The position numbers and the translations under genes were made by a program. 64,000 nt of DNA from Kitasatospora sp. NBC_01250 (GTDB lineage Bacteria; Actinomycetota; Actinomycetes; Streptomycetales; Streptomycetaceae): NCBI RefSeq assembly GCF_036226465.1, contig NZ_CP108476.1:558001-622000 (forward strand), given 5' to 3'. The notes below the pieces were generated by a model. It searched no databases. It saw nothing but the letters and a program-made list of their open reading frames with translations, and had not been told where the DNA came from. Shown in pieces: positions 8,637 to 17,520 of this stretch (positions are counted from its first letter, which is position 1; the number at the start of each line of letters is the position of its first letter).

Positions 8637-8725
8637 CGGAGAAGGCAGGATTCGAACCTGCGTGGGCCTGAGCCCGACCGGGACCAGCGCCCCGGTCCCC
8701 GATCAACCACTCCGGGCACCTCTCC
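8637..8725 (-). tRNA. Type II (Ser-like) tRNA-like sequence, copy 1, odd anticodon arm
   Basis: On the minus strand, GGAGAGG at the 5' end pairs with CTTCTCC at the 3' end (one G-U). A D-arm (CCCG...CGGG), a long variable arm (GGGC/GCCC) and a perfect T-arm (GCAGG TTCGAAT CCTGC) follow, with discriminator G and no encoded CCA. The anticodon region does not fold to a 5-bp stem with a 7-nt loop: the best fold gives an 8-nt loop (GCGCTGGT) on CCGGG/CCCGG, or a shifted alternative. The acceptor and T arms match a second copy at 61303. It may be a degenerate tRNA-Ser or an unusual tRNA; the anticodon is not assigned. Confidence 0.6.
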
Positions 8726-8820
8726 CCCAGGGTCCGGCCCACCGATTCGCTGCGGCCCGTTCCCTGTTGAGAACAACGATGCACCCTCGCCCTGACCCGG
8801 TGCTGACGCCCGCCTGACGT

Positions 8821-10200
8821 TCAACGCCGGACGAGGGCCTCCCACTCCTCCCGGGTCGGACCGTCGTACCGTGGCACGAAGTCCGGGTGGGCGGCCAGCC
8901 AGGCGGTGACGTGGCGGTCCACCTCGTCGGTGCCGTAGGCCTCCTCGGCGGTCTGCAGGAGGTGGCGCACCTTCGCCCGGGCCCGCATGACGACGGGGTC
9001 CTCGAAGGCGCAGGCGGCCACGGCGGCGGCCCGTCGCTCCGGGACGGGTGAACTCTCGGCGAGGCGTTGGGCGTTGGCGCGGTCGGACGCCACCTGGGCG
9101 TCGAACCAGGGGCGCAGGGCCTGGGCCGTCCAGGTGTGGTGGACGGTGGGGTCAGCGGCGATCTCGTCGGCGTGGGCGGCGAGGTGCTGGGCGGTGAGCA
9201 GGCCGAGGGCCACGCCGTGGCCCATGGTGGGGTTGGTGTGGACGAGGCTGTCCCCGGCGTTGACCAGGCCCGTGACGACGGGCCCCTCATCGTCGACGAG
9301 GGAGGTCCAGCGGTTGTCCAGGCCGGCCATCGCCAGGACGGCCGACTCCGGTTCGGCGGCCAGGTCGAGCCAGGCGGCGCAGGCGGGGAAGCGACGGGCG
9401 GCGGCCTCGAAGACGGCGGGGTCGGTGAGCGCGCCGCGGGTCGGATCACCCGTGGAGAGCACCAGGTTCACCGCGAAGGTGTCGTTGTCGGACGGGAAGA
9501 CGCCGGCGAGCGCGAACGCCGCGGCCGAGCCGTTCTTCACCCCGGGGTCCCGCGGGCCGTCGGCGCGCAGGCGGAACCAGCGGCACAGGTAGGCGATCCC
9601 GACGCGGTGGCTCTCCACCACGGGTGGGCGGCAGCCGGCCGCGGTCAGCCAGGCGGGGACGGGCGAGCGGCGGCCGCCGGCGTCGACGACGAGGTCCGCC
9701 GGGTGGGTGTCCGCGCCCACCAGCACGCCGGTGACGCGGGCGGGGCGGGCGGCTCGGCCCGTCTCGATCGCGAGGCCGCGCACCGGGCGGCCTCGCCGGA
9801 CGTCAACGGTGCCCTCCCGCCGCACGGCCGCGGTCAGAGCGGCCTCCACCACGATGCGGCGGGTGCGCAGGGTCACCAGGTCCTCGTCGCCGGCCCGGTA
9901 CGGCGGGTGCTCGCCGAACCAGTCGAACTCGTGGTACTCCCGGGCTCCACGGGCCAGTACGTCCGCGTAGACGTCGGGGGTCTCGGTGCGCAGCACCGTG
10001 CGCACATGCGCGAGGAGCGAGTGGGGCTGGACGGCCTGCGGTGTCCGGGGCCGGTTCCAGTGGAAGAAGTCCTGGTCCAGGTCCGCGCCGGCCGCCCGCG
10101 CCTCCTGCTCGAACAGCGTGACCCGGTGGCCCCGCCTGCCGAGCATGAGCGCCGTTCCCAGCCCGCTGATACCCCCGCCGACCACCGCAACCCGCGCCAC
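8821..10200 (-). CDS. FAD-dependent oxidoreductase, monooxygenase-like
   Basis: 459 aa. The N-terminus is a Rossmann FAD-binding motif (VAVVGGGISGLG) followed by the acidic residue of LFEQE. An internal GLVNAGDSLVHTNPTMGHG resembles the second FAD/ribityl motif (GD) of the para-hydroxybenzoate hydroxylase and tryptophan-halogenase class. The C-terminal 100 residues are helical and Ala-rich. It is likely soluble and likely hydroxylates or oxidises a small molecule; the substrate is unknown. It stands alone, facing away from the aldo/keto reductase gene that starts 255 bp upstream of it. Confidence 0.75.
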   Translation of the reverse strand: MARVAVVGGGISGLGTALMLGRRGHRVTLFEQEARAAGADLDQDFFHWNRPRTPQAVQPHSLLAHVRTVLRTETPDVYADVLARGAREYHEFDWFGEHPPYRAGDEDLVTLRTRRIVVEAALTAAVRREGTVDVRRGRPVRGLAIETGRAARPARVTGVLVGADTHPADLVVDAGGRRSPVPAWLTAAGCRPPVVESHRVGIAYLCRWFRLRADGPRDPGVKNGSAAAFALAGVFPSDNDTFAVNLVLSTGDPTRGALTDPAVFEAAARRFPACAAWLDLAAEPESAVLAMAGLDNRWTSLVDDEGPVVTGLVNAGDSLVHTNPTMGHGVALGLLTAQHLAAHADEIAADPTVHHTWTAQALRPWFDAQVASDRANAQRLAESSPVPERRAAAVAACAFEDPVVMRARAKVRHLLQTAEEAYGTDEVDRHVTAWLAAHPDFVPRYDGPTREEWEALVRR

Positions 10201-10455
10201 TGAGGCTCCCCTTCGCGTCGTGTTGCAGGATGATCTTACCGGTCGGCGATCTCCGCCCTGCGACCGGCTCCCGGGCTCGCCCCTCCGCCGTCCACGCCAC
10301 TCCTGAGCCGCGGAGCACGCAGGGGGTGGGGCAGGCGCTGGATATTCATCGGAAGACGATCACACAACACGCCGCCGCGCTGGGAGAGTTCCGCGCGAGG
10401 CCGGTAGGGTCCGAGATGGAGCCAGCCCCACAGACCCCGAGCGAACGGAACGGCT

Positions 10456-11486
<1,031 letters not shown>

Positions 11487-12086
11487 TCAGCGACTCCCCG
11501 GGCCGGCCTCCCCGTCGGTCACGAGGAAGTCGGTGACGAGGAAGTCGGTGACGAGCCGGCGTGCGTAGGCTGCGTCGAGGCCGGCCGGGCGGAAGAGGAT
11601 GCGGTACATCAGGGGGGCCACGACGCGGTCCATGACCGTCTCGACGTCGGGTGCGTCCTGCTCACGGGCGCGGACCCGGGCGAGCACCAGGTCGATCTGT
11701 TCGGCCGCGTAGACCGAGCACTGGCCGGCGTTGCTGCCGTCCGGGTCGCCGAGCAGGACGTCGCGGGTGTAGGCGCGGCCCGCGGGCGAGGCCATCTCGT
11801 CGAGGAACTGTTCGGCCCAGGCCGTCAGGTCGGAACGGAGATCACCGTGGTCCTCGGGCGCCGTGTCGGGCCGCAGACGCTCCACCGCGACGTCGGAGAG
11901 CAGCTCCTGCAGGTCGCCCCAGCGGCGGTAGATCGTCGACGGCGTGACCTCCGCGCGCTGGGCGACCAGCGGCACCGTCAGCGCCTCGCGCCCCACCTCC
12001 GCGAGGAGTTCACGTACAGCGGCGTGCACCGATGCCTGGACCCGGGCGCTGCGCCCGCCCGGGCGCACCATCTGCTTGCGACTCAT
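11487..12086 (-). CDS. TetR-family transcriptional regulator
   Basis: 199 aa from ATG 12086, with AAGGTGG about 6 nt upstream; a longer TTG start at 12107 would fall inside the operator and is less likely. The N-terminal helix-turn-helix is VPLVAQRAEVTPSTIYRRWG, typical of TetR. The C-terminal ligand domain resembles TetR_C types that end in LFRPAGLDAAYA. The tail carries an in-frame duplication giving VTDFL twice (11514-11555). An inverted repeat directly upstream (12097-12119) recurs in the divergent amidase/MFS promoter region at 13930-13952, so this repressor probably controls itself and those genes. Confidence 0.88.
   Translation of the reverse strand: MSRKQMVRPGGRSARVQASVHAAVRELLAEVGREALTVPLVAQRAEVTPSTIYRRWGDLQELLSDVAVERLRPDTAPEDHGDLRSDLTAWAEQFLDEMASPAGRAYTRDVLLGDPDGSNAGQCSVYAAEQIDLVLARVRAREQDAPDVETVMDRVVAPLMYRILFRPAGLDAAYARRLVTDFLVTDFLVTDGEAGPGSR
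11514..11555. repeat. 15-bp in-frame tandem duplication in the TetR gene
   Basis: Two 15-bp units (GTCGGTSACGAGGAA, where S is C then G) and a 12-bp partial third follow one another. On the coding strand they repeat VTDFL near the C-terminus. Being a multiple of three, the duplication keeps the frame. Confidence 0.8.
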
Positions 12087-12096
12087 ACCAACCACC

Positions 12097-12119
12097 TTAA
12101 AGCACAATCCTAGCGTTTA
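12097..12119. promoter_or_regulatory. Putative TetR operator (autoregulatory site)
   Basis: TTAAAGCA, an 8-bp spacer, then GCGTTTA form an imperfect inverted repeat 11 bp before the TetR start codon. The same two half-sites with the same spacer length occur at 13930-13952; 17 of 23 positions match. Shared palindromes before the regulator and a nearby divergent operon are the usual sign of a TetR regulon. Confidence 0.65.
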
Positions 12120-12190
12120 GGGCGGCGCGGGCCGGACCGCCCGAGTGCCGTTCGACGGCTCCCCGGCCTGGTCCGGCCCGCGCGCCGTGC

Positions 12191-13582
12191 TCAGGCCACC
12201 GGGGCGAGCGCTCGGGCAGGCCGGGTCTGCTCGTAGGCGTGGCCGACGCGCAGGAGCGCGCGCTCGCCGAGCGGCCGGCCGAGCAGTTGCATGCCGATCG
12301 GCAGGCCCGCCGTGTCATGGCCGACCGGGACGGACAGGGCGGGCACCCCGACGATGTTCGCGGGGGCGGACAGCCGCACGAGCGCGTCGGAGACGGATTC
12401 GACCGTGCCGTCCGACCAGGTGACCGTCTCCTGGTCGGAGGCTGCCGCCGTCATCGGGACCGCCGGGGCGGCGATCACGTCGACCGTCTCCAGCAGGCGC
12501 GCCCACTGCTCCCGCATCATGGTCCGCGCGCGCTGGGCGCGCACGTGGTCCACGGCGCTCATCAGCTCGCCGGCCTCCAGCAGGATGCGGACGTCCGCCT
12601 GGTACAGCTCGGGCGCCGCCCGCAGGGTGCGCTCGTGGTAGGCGGTGGCCTCCGGCACCAGCAGTCCCCACAGGATCGGTTGGACGTAGCGGGTCATCGG
12701 GATGTCGATCTCGACGAGCTGCGCACCGAGCGCCGCCAACTGCCCGATGGCGCGCCGGACGGCAGCCGCCACCTCGGCGTCCACGTGGTCGAAGTAGTAG
12801 GTGCGCGGCACGCCGACCCGCAGCCCCGTCAGATCCGTGTCCTGCCCCGGCCGGTAGTCCAGGGCGGAGGTGTGCAGCGAAGCGGGGTCACGCGCGTCGT
12901 GTCCGGCCAGCGCGGTCAGCACCAGGGCCGCGTCCTCCACGGTCCGGGTGATCGGGCCGACGTGGTCCAGCGCCCAGGACAGGGACGTGACGCCGTGCCG
13001 GGGAACGAGGCCGTAGGTCGGCTTGAGGCCGACGACCCCGTTGAGCGCGGCGGGCACCCGGATCGATCCGCCGGTGTCGGTGCCCAGGGCGAAGGTCGCC
13101 GTGCCCGCGGCGACGGCGACGGCGGACCCGCCGCTCGAACCGCCCGCGACCCGGCCGCGGTCCCAGGCGTTCCTGGTCTGCGGGGTGGTCAGGCCGTAGG
13201 CGAACTCGTGGGTGTGCGTCTTGCCGAGCAGGACGGCGCCGGCCGCCGTCAGGCGCGCGGCGACCGTGCTGTCGGCCTGCGCGCGGTGGTCGGCGCGCAC
13301 CTGGGAGCTGGCCGTGGTGGCCCAGCCGGCGACGTCGATCAGGTCCTTGAGCCCCATCGGGACGCCGTGCAACGGCCCGCGGTGGCGGCCCTGCGCCACC
13401 TCAGCCTCGGCCTCGCGCGCCGCCCGGCGCGCCTGCTCCGCATCGAAGGCGACGTAGGCGCCGAGGAGCGGCTCGACCTGCTCGATGCGGGTCAGGACGG
13501 AGTCCACCAGCTCGACCGGGGACAGCTGCCGGTCCCGGATCGCATCCGCGGCGGCAGCGAGGGAGAGCTCATACGGCTGCAT
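12191..13582 (-). CDS. Amidase signature-family hydrolase
   Basis: 463 aa from ATG 13582, preceded by GGAGAGGAG. The Ser-cisSer-Lys catalytic triad is visible: Lys in MGLKDLIDVAG, the cis-Ser in RVAGGSSGGSAVAVAAG and the nucleophile Ser in TDTGGSIRVPA. Amidase-signature enzymes hydrolyse amides, biuret-type compounds or aminoacyl amides in the cytoplasm. It overlaps by 14 bp a small upstream gene resembling GatC/AtzG, as seen for atzG-atzE of the s-triazine pathway. No GatB is present, so it is not a tRNA amidotransferase. It is probably controlled by the TetR gene downstream. Confidence 0.9.
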   Translation of the reverse strand: MQPYELSLAAAADAIRDRQLSPVELVDSVLTRIEQVEPLLGAYVAFDAEQARRAAREAEAEVAQGRHRGPLHGVPMGLKDLIDVAGWATTASSQVRADHRAQADSTVAARLTAAGAVLLGKTHTHEFAYGLTTPQTRNAWDRGRVAGGSSGGSAVAVAAGTATFALGTDTGGSIRVPAALNGVVGLKPTYGLVPRHGVTSLSWALDHVGPITRTVEDAALVLTALAGHDARDPASLHTSALDYRPGQDTDLTGLRVGVPRTYYFDHVDAEVAAAVRRAIGQLAALGAQLVEIDIPMTRYVQPILWGLLVPEATAYHERTLRAAPELYQADVRILLEAGELMSAVDHVRAQRARTMMREQWARLLETVDVIAAPAVPMTAAASDQETVTWSDGTVESVSDALVRLSAPANIVGVPALSVPVGHDTAGLPIGMQLLGRPLGERALLRVGHAYEQTRPARALAPVA

Positions 13583-13838
13583 CGTGCTTCTCCTCTCCGG
13601 CGCGGTAGGCACCGGCGGGCGGGGTCTCCCCGAAGTCCAGCTCCCGCAGGATCGCGACGATGGAATGGATGTGGTTGACGGTGGCCGCGACCGCGGCGTG
13701 ACGCTCGGCGGGCAGTACGAGCCCGCCACGGGCGGCCCAGCGGGCCGCCTCCGACGGCGTGAGGTCGGCGTCAGGGACGGACGCCGGCAGGGGTGTTGGT
13801 GCGGAGGTGGACACGGATGGTGACGCGGACGCTGACAT
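13569..13838 (-). CDS. Small GatC/AtzG-like amidase partner
   Basis: 89 aa from ATG 13838 with AGGAAG upstream; the 3' end overlaps the amidase start. The core LTPSEAARWAARGGLVLPAE, then VNHIHSIVAILRELDFGETPP, has the two-helix pattern and Pro-rich exit of GatC and AtzG proteins (LxPEE...ALARLAGL...ALxxxDLGDTPP). In that family the chain wraps around the amidase to stabilise it. The N-terminal 30 residues are Ser/Pro-rich and probably disordered. The assignment is by pattern and by its position in front of the amidase. Confidence 0.7.
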   Translation of the reverse strand: MSASASPSVSTSAPTPLPASVPDADLTPSEAARWAARGGLVLPAERHAAVAATVNHIHSIVAILRELDFGETPPAGAYRAGEEKHDAAV

Positions 13839-13888
13839 GGGCGTTCTTCCTGATCGGGGTGGGCACACGGAGCACTCCCACACCAAAA

Positions 13889-13907
13889 GCTAACGGTTTG
13901 CTTTAGC
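13889..13907. promoter_or_regulatory. Possible degenerate TetR operator
   Basis: GCTAACGGTTTGCTTTAGC is a near palindrome (GCTAA...TTAGC ends) sharing the GCTTTA half-site with the two better matches at 12097 and 13930, but with a shorter spacer. It lies in the divergent promoter region of the amidase and MFS units. Confidence 0.4.
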
Positions 13908-13929
13908 CGACAGTAGAGCCTAGGGTTCC

Positions 13930-13952
13930 TTAAAGCAAATAGATTGCGTTTA
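13930..13952. promoter_or_regulatory. Putative TetR operator in the divergent amidase/MFS promoter
   Basis: TTAAAGCA, an 8-bp spacer, then GCGTTTA is the same inverted-repeat layout as in front of the TetR gene (12097-12119). It ends 17 bp before the MFS start codon, where a bound repressor would block transcription of the MFS unit and possibly the amidase unit. Confidence 0.65.
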
Positions 13953-13969
13953 CCCGCAAAGGGAGCCCC

Positions 13970-15220
13970 ATGCCCAGCGTCCTGTCCGACGCACCCGCGC
14001 ACCGTCCCCTCCGGCCCGCCCGTGCCCGCACCACCTCCTTCGCCCTCAACTCCTCGATCCTGGTGGCCCTGCTGGCGGCATCCAGCGCCCCGACGCCGCT
14101 GTATCCCGTCTACCAGGACCGGTGGGGCCTGACACCCCTCGCCGTCACCGTGGTCTTCAGCGCCTACTCCCTGGCGCTGCTGCTGGCCCTGCTCACCACC
14201 GGTTCCCTCTCCGACCACCTGGGACGGCGCCCCGTCCTGGTCGGCGCCCTGCTCGCGGAGGCCGGCGCCATGGTCCTGCTGGCCACGGCGCACGGCGCAG
14301 GCTCCCTGACGGCCGCTCGGGTCGTGCAGGGCGCGGCCACCGGCGCGGCCACCAGCGCGGCGGGCGCGGCCCTGCTCGACCTGGCGGACGCCCGACGTCC
14401 GGGCCGCTCGGCCCTGGCCAACACCATCGCCCCGATCGCGGGCATGGCCGCGGGCGTGCTCGCCGCGACCCTGCTGGTCCGCTTCGCCCCCGCCCCCACC
14501 ATCACCGTCTACGCCGTCCTGGCGGGCCTGTTCCTCGCCCAGGCGCTCGCGGTCACCGCCACCGCGGAGACCGCCCACCGCCACCCCGGCGCCCTGCGGT
14601 CACTGCGCCCGCAGCTCAGCCTCCCGCCCACCGTCCGCCGCGCGCTGTCGACCGTCGGCACCGGGGTCGTCGCCGTCTGGGCGCTGGGCGGCTTCTACTC
14701 CTCCCTCGGGCCGGCCCTGGTACGCCTGGTGGCCCCCGACGCTCCCCAAGCCGCCCGCGGCCTGGTCTTCTTCACCCTCAGCGCCGCCGCGGCCCTCGCC
14801 GTGTGGACGCTGCGGGGCGCGGCGCCGCTCGCCACCGCGATCGGCGGCTGCCTGTCCGTGCTGCCCGCCGCGCTGCTGACCCTGAGCGGTCTGCACGGCG
14901 CCGGACTGCCCGCCGTCTACGGCGGCGCGGCGCTGGCCGGCATCGCCTTCGGCGCCGTCTCCCAGGGGGCGCTGCGCCTGATCCTCGACTCCCTCGACGA
15001 GCGCGACCGCGCCGCCTCGCTGGCCGCCTACTACGTCCTCAGCTACCTCTCGATGAGCCTGCCCGCCATCGCCGCCGGTGCCGCCACCCAGCGCTACGGG
15101 CTCGGCACCGCCGCCCACGCCTACGCCGTGATCGCCGCCCTCCTCGCGGTGGCAGCCCTGGCGGCGCTCGCCCGGTCACGGCACGCGGCACCCCGCACCA
15201 CACCCGATCACCTGCACTGA
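13970..15220 (+). CDS. MFS transporter
   Basis: 416 aa from ATG 13970 with AAAGGGAG upstream. About twelve membrane segments are visible, with the MFS loop 2-3 motif GSLSDHLGRRPVLVGALL. The fold and the lack of an N-terminal solute-binding domain suggest drug/H+ antiport or small-molecule uptake. It is followed after 42 bp by a metallo-hydrolase gene and is divergent from an amidase/GatC-like pair, with TetR-type operators between. A likely role is transport of the compound, or a product of the compound, that the amidase and hydrolase process. Confidence 0.88.
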   Translation: MPSVLSDAPAHRPLRPARARTTSFALNSSILVALLAASSAPTPLYPVYQDRWGLTPLAVTVVFSAYSLALLLALLTTGSLSDHLGRRPVLVGALLAEAGAMVLLATAHGAGSLTAARVVQGAATGAATSAAGAALLDLADARRPGRSALANTIAPIAGMAAGVLAATLLVRFAPAPTITVYAVLAGLFLAQALAVTATAETAHRHPGALRSLRPQLSLPPTVRRALSTVGTGVVAVWALGGFYSSLGPALVRLVAPDAPQAARGLVFFTLSAAAALAVWTLRGAAPLATAIGGCLSVLPAALLTLSGLHGAGLPAVYGGAALAGIAFGAVSQGALRLILDSLDERDRAASLAAYYVLSYLSMSLPAIAAGAATQRYGLGTAAHAYAVIAALLAVAALAALARSRHAAPRTTPDHLH

Positions 15221-15262
15221 CAAGAACAGACCAGCAGACGAGAACAGAGGAAACGACCGACC

Positions 15263-16162
15263 ATGACGACTTCCCGCACCGCCGCCATCCCCTCCTGGAC
15301 CGTGGGCGGGCTCACCGTCCACCGCATCGACGAGGTGCTGCTGCCGCCGGCGACCGGACCGTGGCTGCTGCCCGACGCCACCCCCGAGGTGGTGACCGGT
15401 CAGGACTGGCTGCACCCCCACTTCGCCGACCACGAGGGCATCCTGCACCTCGACAGCCACAGCTTCGCCGTCACCGTGGGCGGGCTGCGCGTCCTCGTCG
15501 ACACCGGCATCGGCAACGGCAAGGAGCGGGCCAACCCGGCCTGGCACGACCTGCGCACCGACTACCTGGAGCGCCTGACCGCCGCCGGCTACCCGCCGGA
15601 CTCCGTCGACCTGGTCGTCATCACCCACCTGCACGCCGACCACGTCGGCTGGAACACCCGGCAGGTGGACGGCGAGTGGGTCCCGACCTTCCGCAACGCC
15701 CGCTACCTCACCTCCCGCACCGAGCGGGAGTTCTGGGCCGGCTACGCCATGGAGGACGCACGCCGGCAGATGTTCGAGGACTCCGTGATACCGGTCGAGC
15801 AGGCCGGGCTGCTGGACCTCGTCGACGTCCCCGCCGAGGGCGCCGAGATCGTCCCGGGCCTGCGCCTGCTGCCCACCCCCGGCCACACCCCCGGCCACGT
15901 CGCCGTCGAACTGACCGGCCAGGGCGAGCGGGCGCTGATCACCGGCGACTGCATCCACCACCCGGTCCAGCTCGCCCACCCCGGCATCGGCGCCTGCGTC
16001 GACATCGACCCCCAGCAGTCCGAGGCCTCGCGCCGCGGCCTGCTCGACTCCCTCGCCGGCACCGACGCCCTCGTCCTCGGCACCCACTTCGCGCCGCCCA
16101 CCGCCGGGCGCGTGGTCAGGCACCAGGACGCCTACCGGCTGCTGCCCGTTCCGGCGCTCTGA
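15263..16162 (+). CDS. Metallo-beta-lactamase-fold hydrolase
   Basis: 299 aa, 42 bp after the MFS gene. The zinc-binding motif THLHADHVGWN (HxHxDH) is followed by the histidine of TPGHTPGHV, Asp in LITGDCIHH and a late His in LGTHFAPP. These are the ligands of a binuclear MBL enzyme. No signal peptide is present, so it acts in the cytoplasm. Family members near this length are lactonases, aryl- or alkyl-hydrolases and AttM-like quorum quenchers. Operon and operator context suggest it handles the same inducer as the amidase. Confidence 0.88.
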   Translation: MTTSRTAAIPSWTVGGLTVHRIDEVLLPPATGPWLLPDATPEVVTGQDWLHPHFADHEGILHLDSHSFAVTVGGLRVLVDTGIGNGKERANPAWHDLRTDYLERLTAAGYPPDSVDLVVITHLHADHVGWNTRQVDGEWVPTFRNARYLTSRTEREFWAGYAMEDARRQMFEDSVIPVEQAGLLDLVDVPAEGAEIVPGLRLLPTPGHTPGHVAVELTGQGERALITGDCIHHPVQLAHPGIGACVDIDPQQSEASRRGLLDSLAGTDALVLGTHFAPPTAGRVVRHQDAYRLLPVPAL

Positions 16163-16174
16163 CCGGACACTCCG

Positions 16175-16612
16175 TCAACGCGGCCGGTAGTAGCGGTCGA
16201 TGGGCACGCGTGCCTCGTCGAACAGGGCCGGGCCGTCCTGCGCCACCGTCGGCCACTCTCCCGACTGCGGGTTGAGCTGCACGAGTTGTCCGGTGGAGAG
16301 CGCATGGACGACCCGGCCGAGGCCGGAGCGGACGATGCCGCCGGCACACATGCCGCACGGCTCGCAGCTGGTGTACAGGGTGGTGCGCGCGGCCGTGCGC
16401 GGATCGAGTTCGCGGGCCGCCCAGCGTGCGAGCTTCAGCTCCGGGTGGGCCGTGATGTCGTTGTCGCGCCGCACCGTGTTGTGGGCTTCGGCCAGGACCG
16501 TGCCGTCGCTGCCGGCCAGCAGCGAGCCGTACGGGGCGTCGCCCACGGCAACGGCGCGGGCCGCGACGGCGATGGCGCGTCGCAGGAGGACTTCGTCGTC
16601 GGCGGTGATCAT
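16175..16612 (-). CDS. Cytidine/nucleoside deaminase-fold protein
   Basis: 145 aa from ATG 16612. Zinc deaminase motifs: TAHPELKLARWA gives the H-x-E ligand and proton shuttle, and TSCEPCGMCAGG gives PCxxC. This is the layout of guanine deaminase/TadA-type nucleoside deaminases, which remove an amino group from a base or base-like compound. The C-terminus (RVPIDRYYRPR) is typical of nucleoside deaminases near guanine deaminase. It overlaps the upstream LLM oxidoreductase by 4 bp (ATGA), so the two form a coupled pair. Confidence 0.85.
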   Translation of the reverse strand: MITADDEVLLRRAIAVAARAVAVGDAPYGSLLAGSDGTVLAEAHNTVRRDNDITAHPELKLARWAARELDPRTAARTTLYTSCEPCGMCAGGIVRSGLGRVVHALSTGQLVQLNPQSGEWPTVAQDGPALFDEARVPIDRYYRPR

Positions 16613-17427
16613 GATGCGCTCCTCCAGCGGCCGGCCACCTCGGTGAGTGCCTGCCAGGCCGTGTGGGGTCGACGGATGTCCCGTGGATCCCCGTGGTAGG
16701 GGTCGAGCACGACGGTCTCGGCTCCGAGCAGCCGGAGTTGGTGGAGATCGTCGAGGATCTGCTCGATGGTCCCCACACCGGCGGGCCGCTCGGGGTCGTC
16801 GACCGGGGCGGTGGTCAGCCGAAGCGCGATGCGGGGCGCGAATCCGCCCACCGAGTGGTCCGCCAGGACCGCACGCATCCGGGCCACGGACAGCCGCAGC
16901 GGGTGCCAGGCGTCCCCGAACCGCGCGGCGCGCCGCAGCGCCGCCGGACTGTGGCCGCCGATCCACAGCGGGACCGGGGCGAGGCCGTCCTCGCTCCCGG
17001 CGCGCCAGGCCTCCCGCAGGGTGGCCAGGTACTCGTCGGTCAGCCGGCCGCGCTCGGCGAACGGCACCCCGAGCGCGTCGAACTCCTGCCGCGCCCAGCC
17101 GACTCCCGCCCCGAGCACGAACCGGCCGCCGCTGAGCCGGTCGAGCGTGGTGGCCATCCGCGCCACCACCAGCGGATTGCGGTACGGGAGGATCAGCACG
17201 GTGGTGCCCAGTCGCACGGCGGTGGTGACCCCGGCCAGCCAGGCCAGCGTGGTGAAGGGCTCGTAGAACGGCTCCGGATACCGCTCGGCCACATCCGGGG
17301 TGACGACCACGTGGTCGGAGACCGTGAGGAGGTCGTAGCCGAGCCCCTCGGTGATCCGGGCCCAGTCGCGCAGCACGCCGGGGTCGGTGCCGGGCCCGAA
17401 GTTCGGTACGTTGACGCCAAGTTGCAT
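16609..17427 (-). CDS. LLM-class (F420-type) flavin/deazaflavin oxidoreductase
   Basis: 272 aa. It has the luciferase-like TIM barrel: MQLGVNVPNFGPG at the start, YDLLTVSDHVVV, then a loop with LGTTVLILPYRNPLVVARMA and LDRLSGGRFVLGAGVGWARQ, which is the cofactor phosphate region. Members use F420H2 or FMNH2. It overlaps the deaminase gene by 4 bp and is divergent from an Lrp-type regulator 93 bp upstream, which may control the pair. The substrate is unknown. Confidence 0.85.
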   Translation of the reverse strand: MQLGVNVPNFGPGTDPGVLRDWARITEGLGYDLLTVSDHVVVTPDVAERYPEPFYEPFTTLAWLAGVTTAVRLGTTVLILPYRNPLVVARMATTLDRLSGGRFVLGAGVGWARQEFDALGVPFAERGRLTDEYLATLREAWRAGSEDGLAPVPLWIGGHSPAALRRAARFGDAWHPLRLSVARMRAVLADHSVGGFAPRIALRLTTAPVDDPERPAGVGTIEQILDDLHQLRLLGAETVVLDPYHGDPRDIRRPHTAWQALTEVAGRWRSAS

Positions 17428-17520
17428 GGCTCGAGGCTATCCCGGCGATCATGGCGCACGGAACGGAGAGTTCCTGGTCGTGGCGGGTGTTTCCCGTGGT
17501 TCTTCCGGTAGATTCCCAAT

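Noticed and set aside
8637..8725. Selenocysteine tRNA (selC) as identity of the tRNA-like pair
   Set aside because: The long variable arm fits, but the acceptor and T stems are 7 and 5 bp, not the 8 and 5 of selC, and no UCA anticodon can be placed.
12191..13838. tRNA amidotransferase GatCA
   Set aside because: GatB is missing, and the amidase is under TetR-type control with an MFS and hydrolase rather than near core translation genes.
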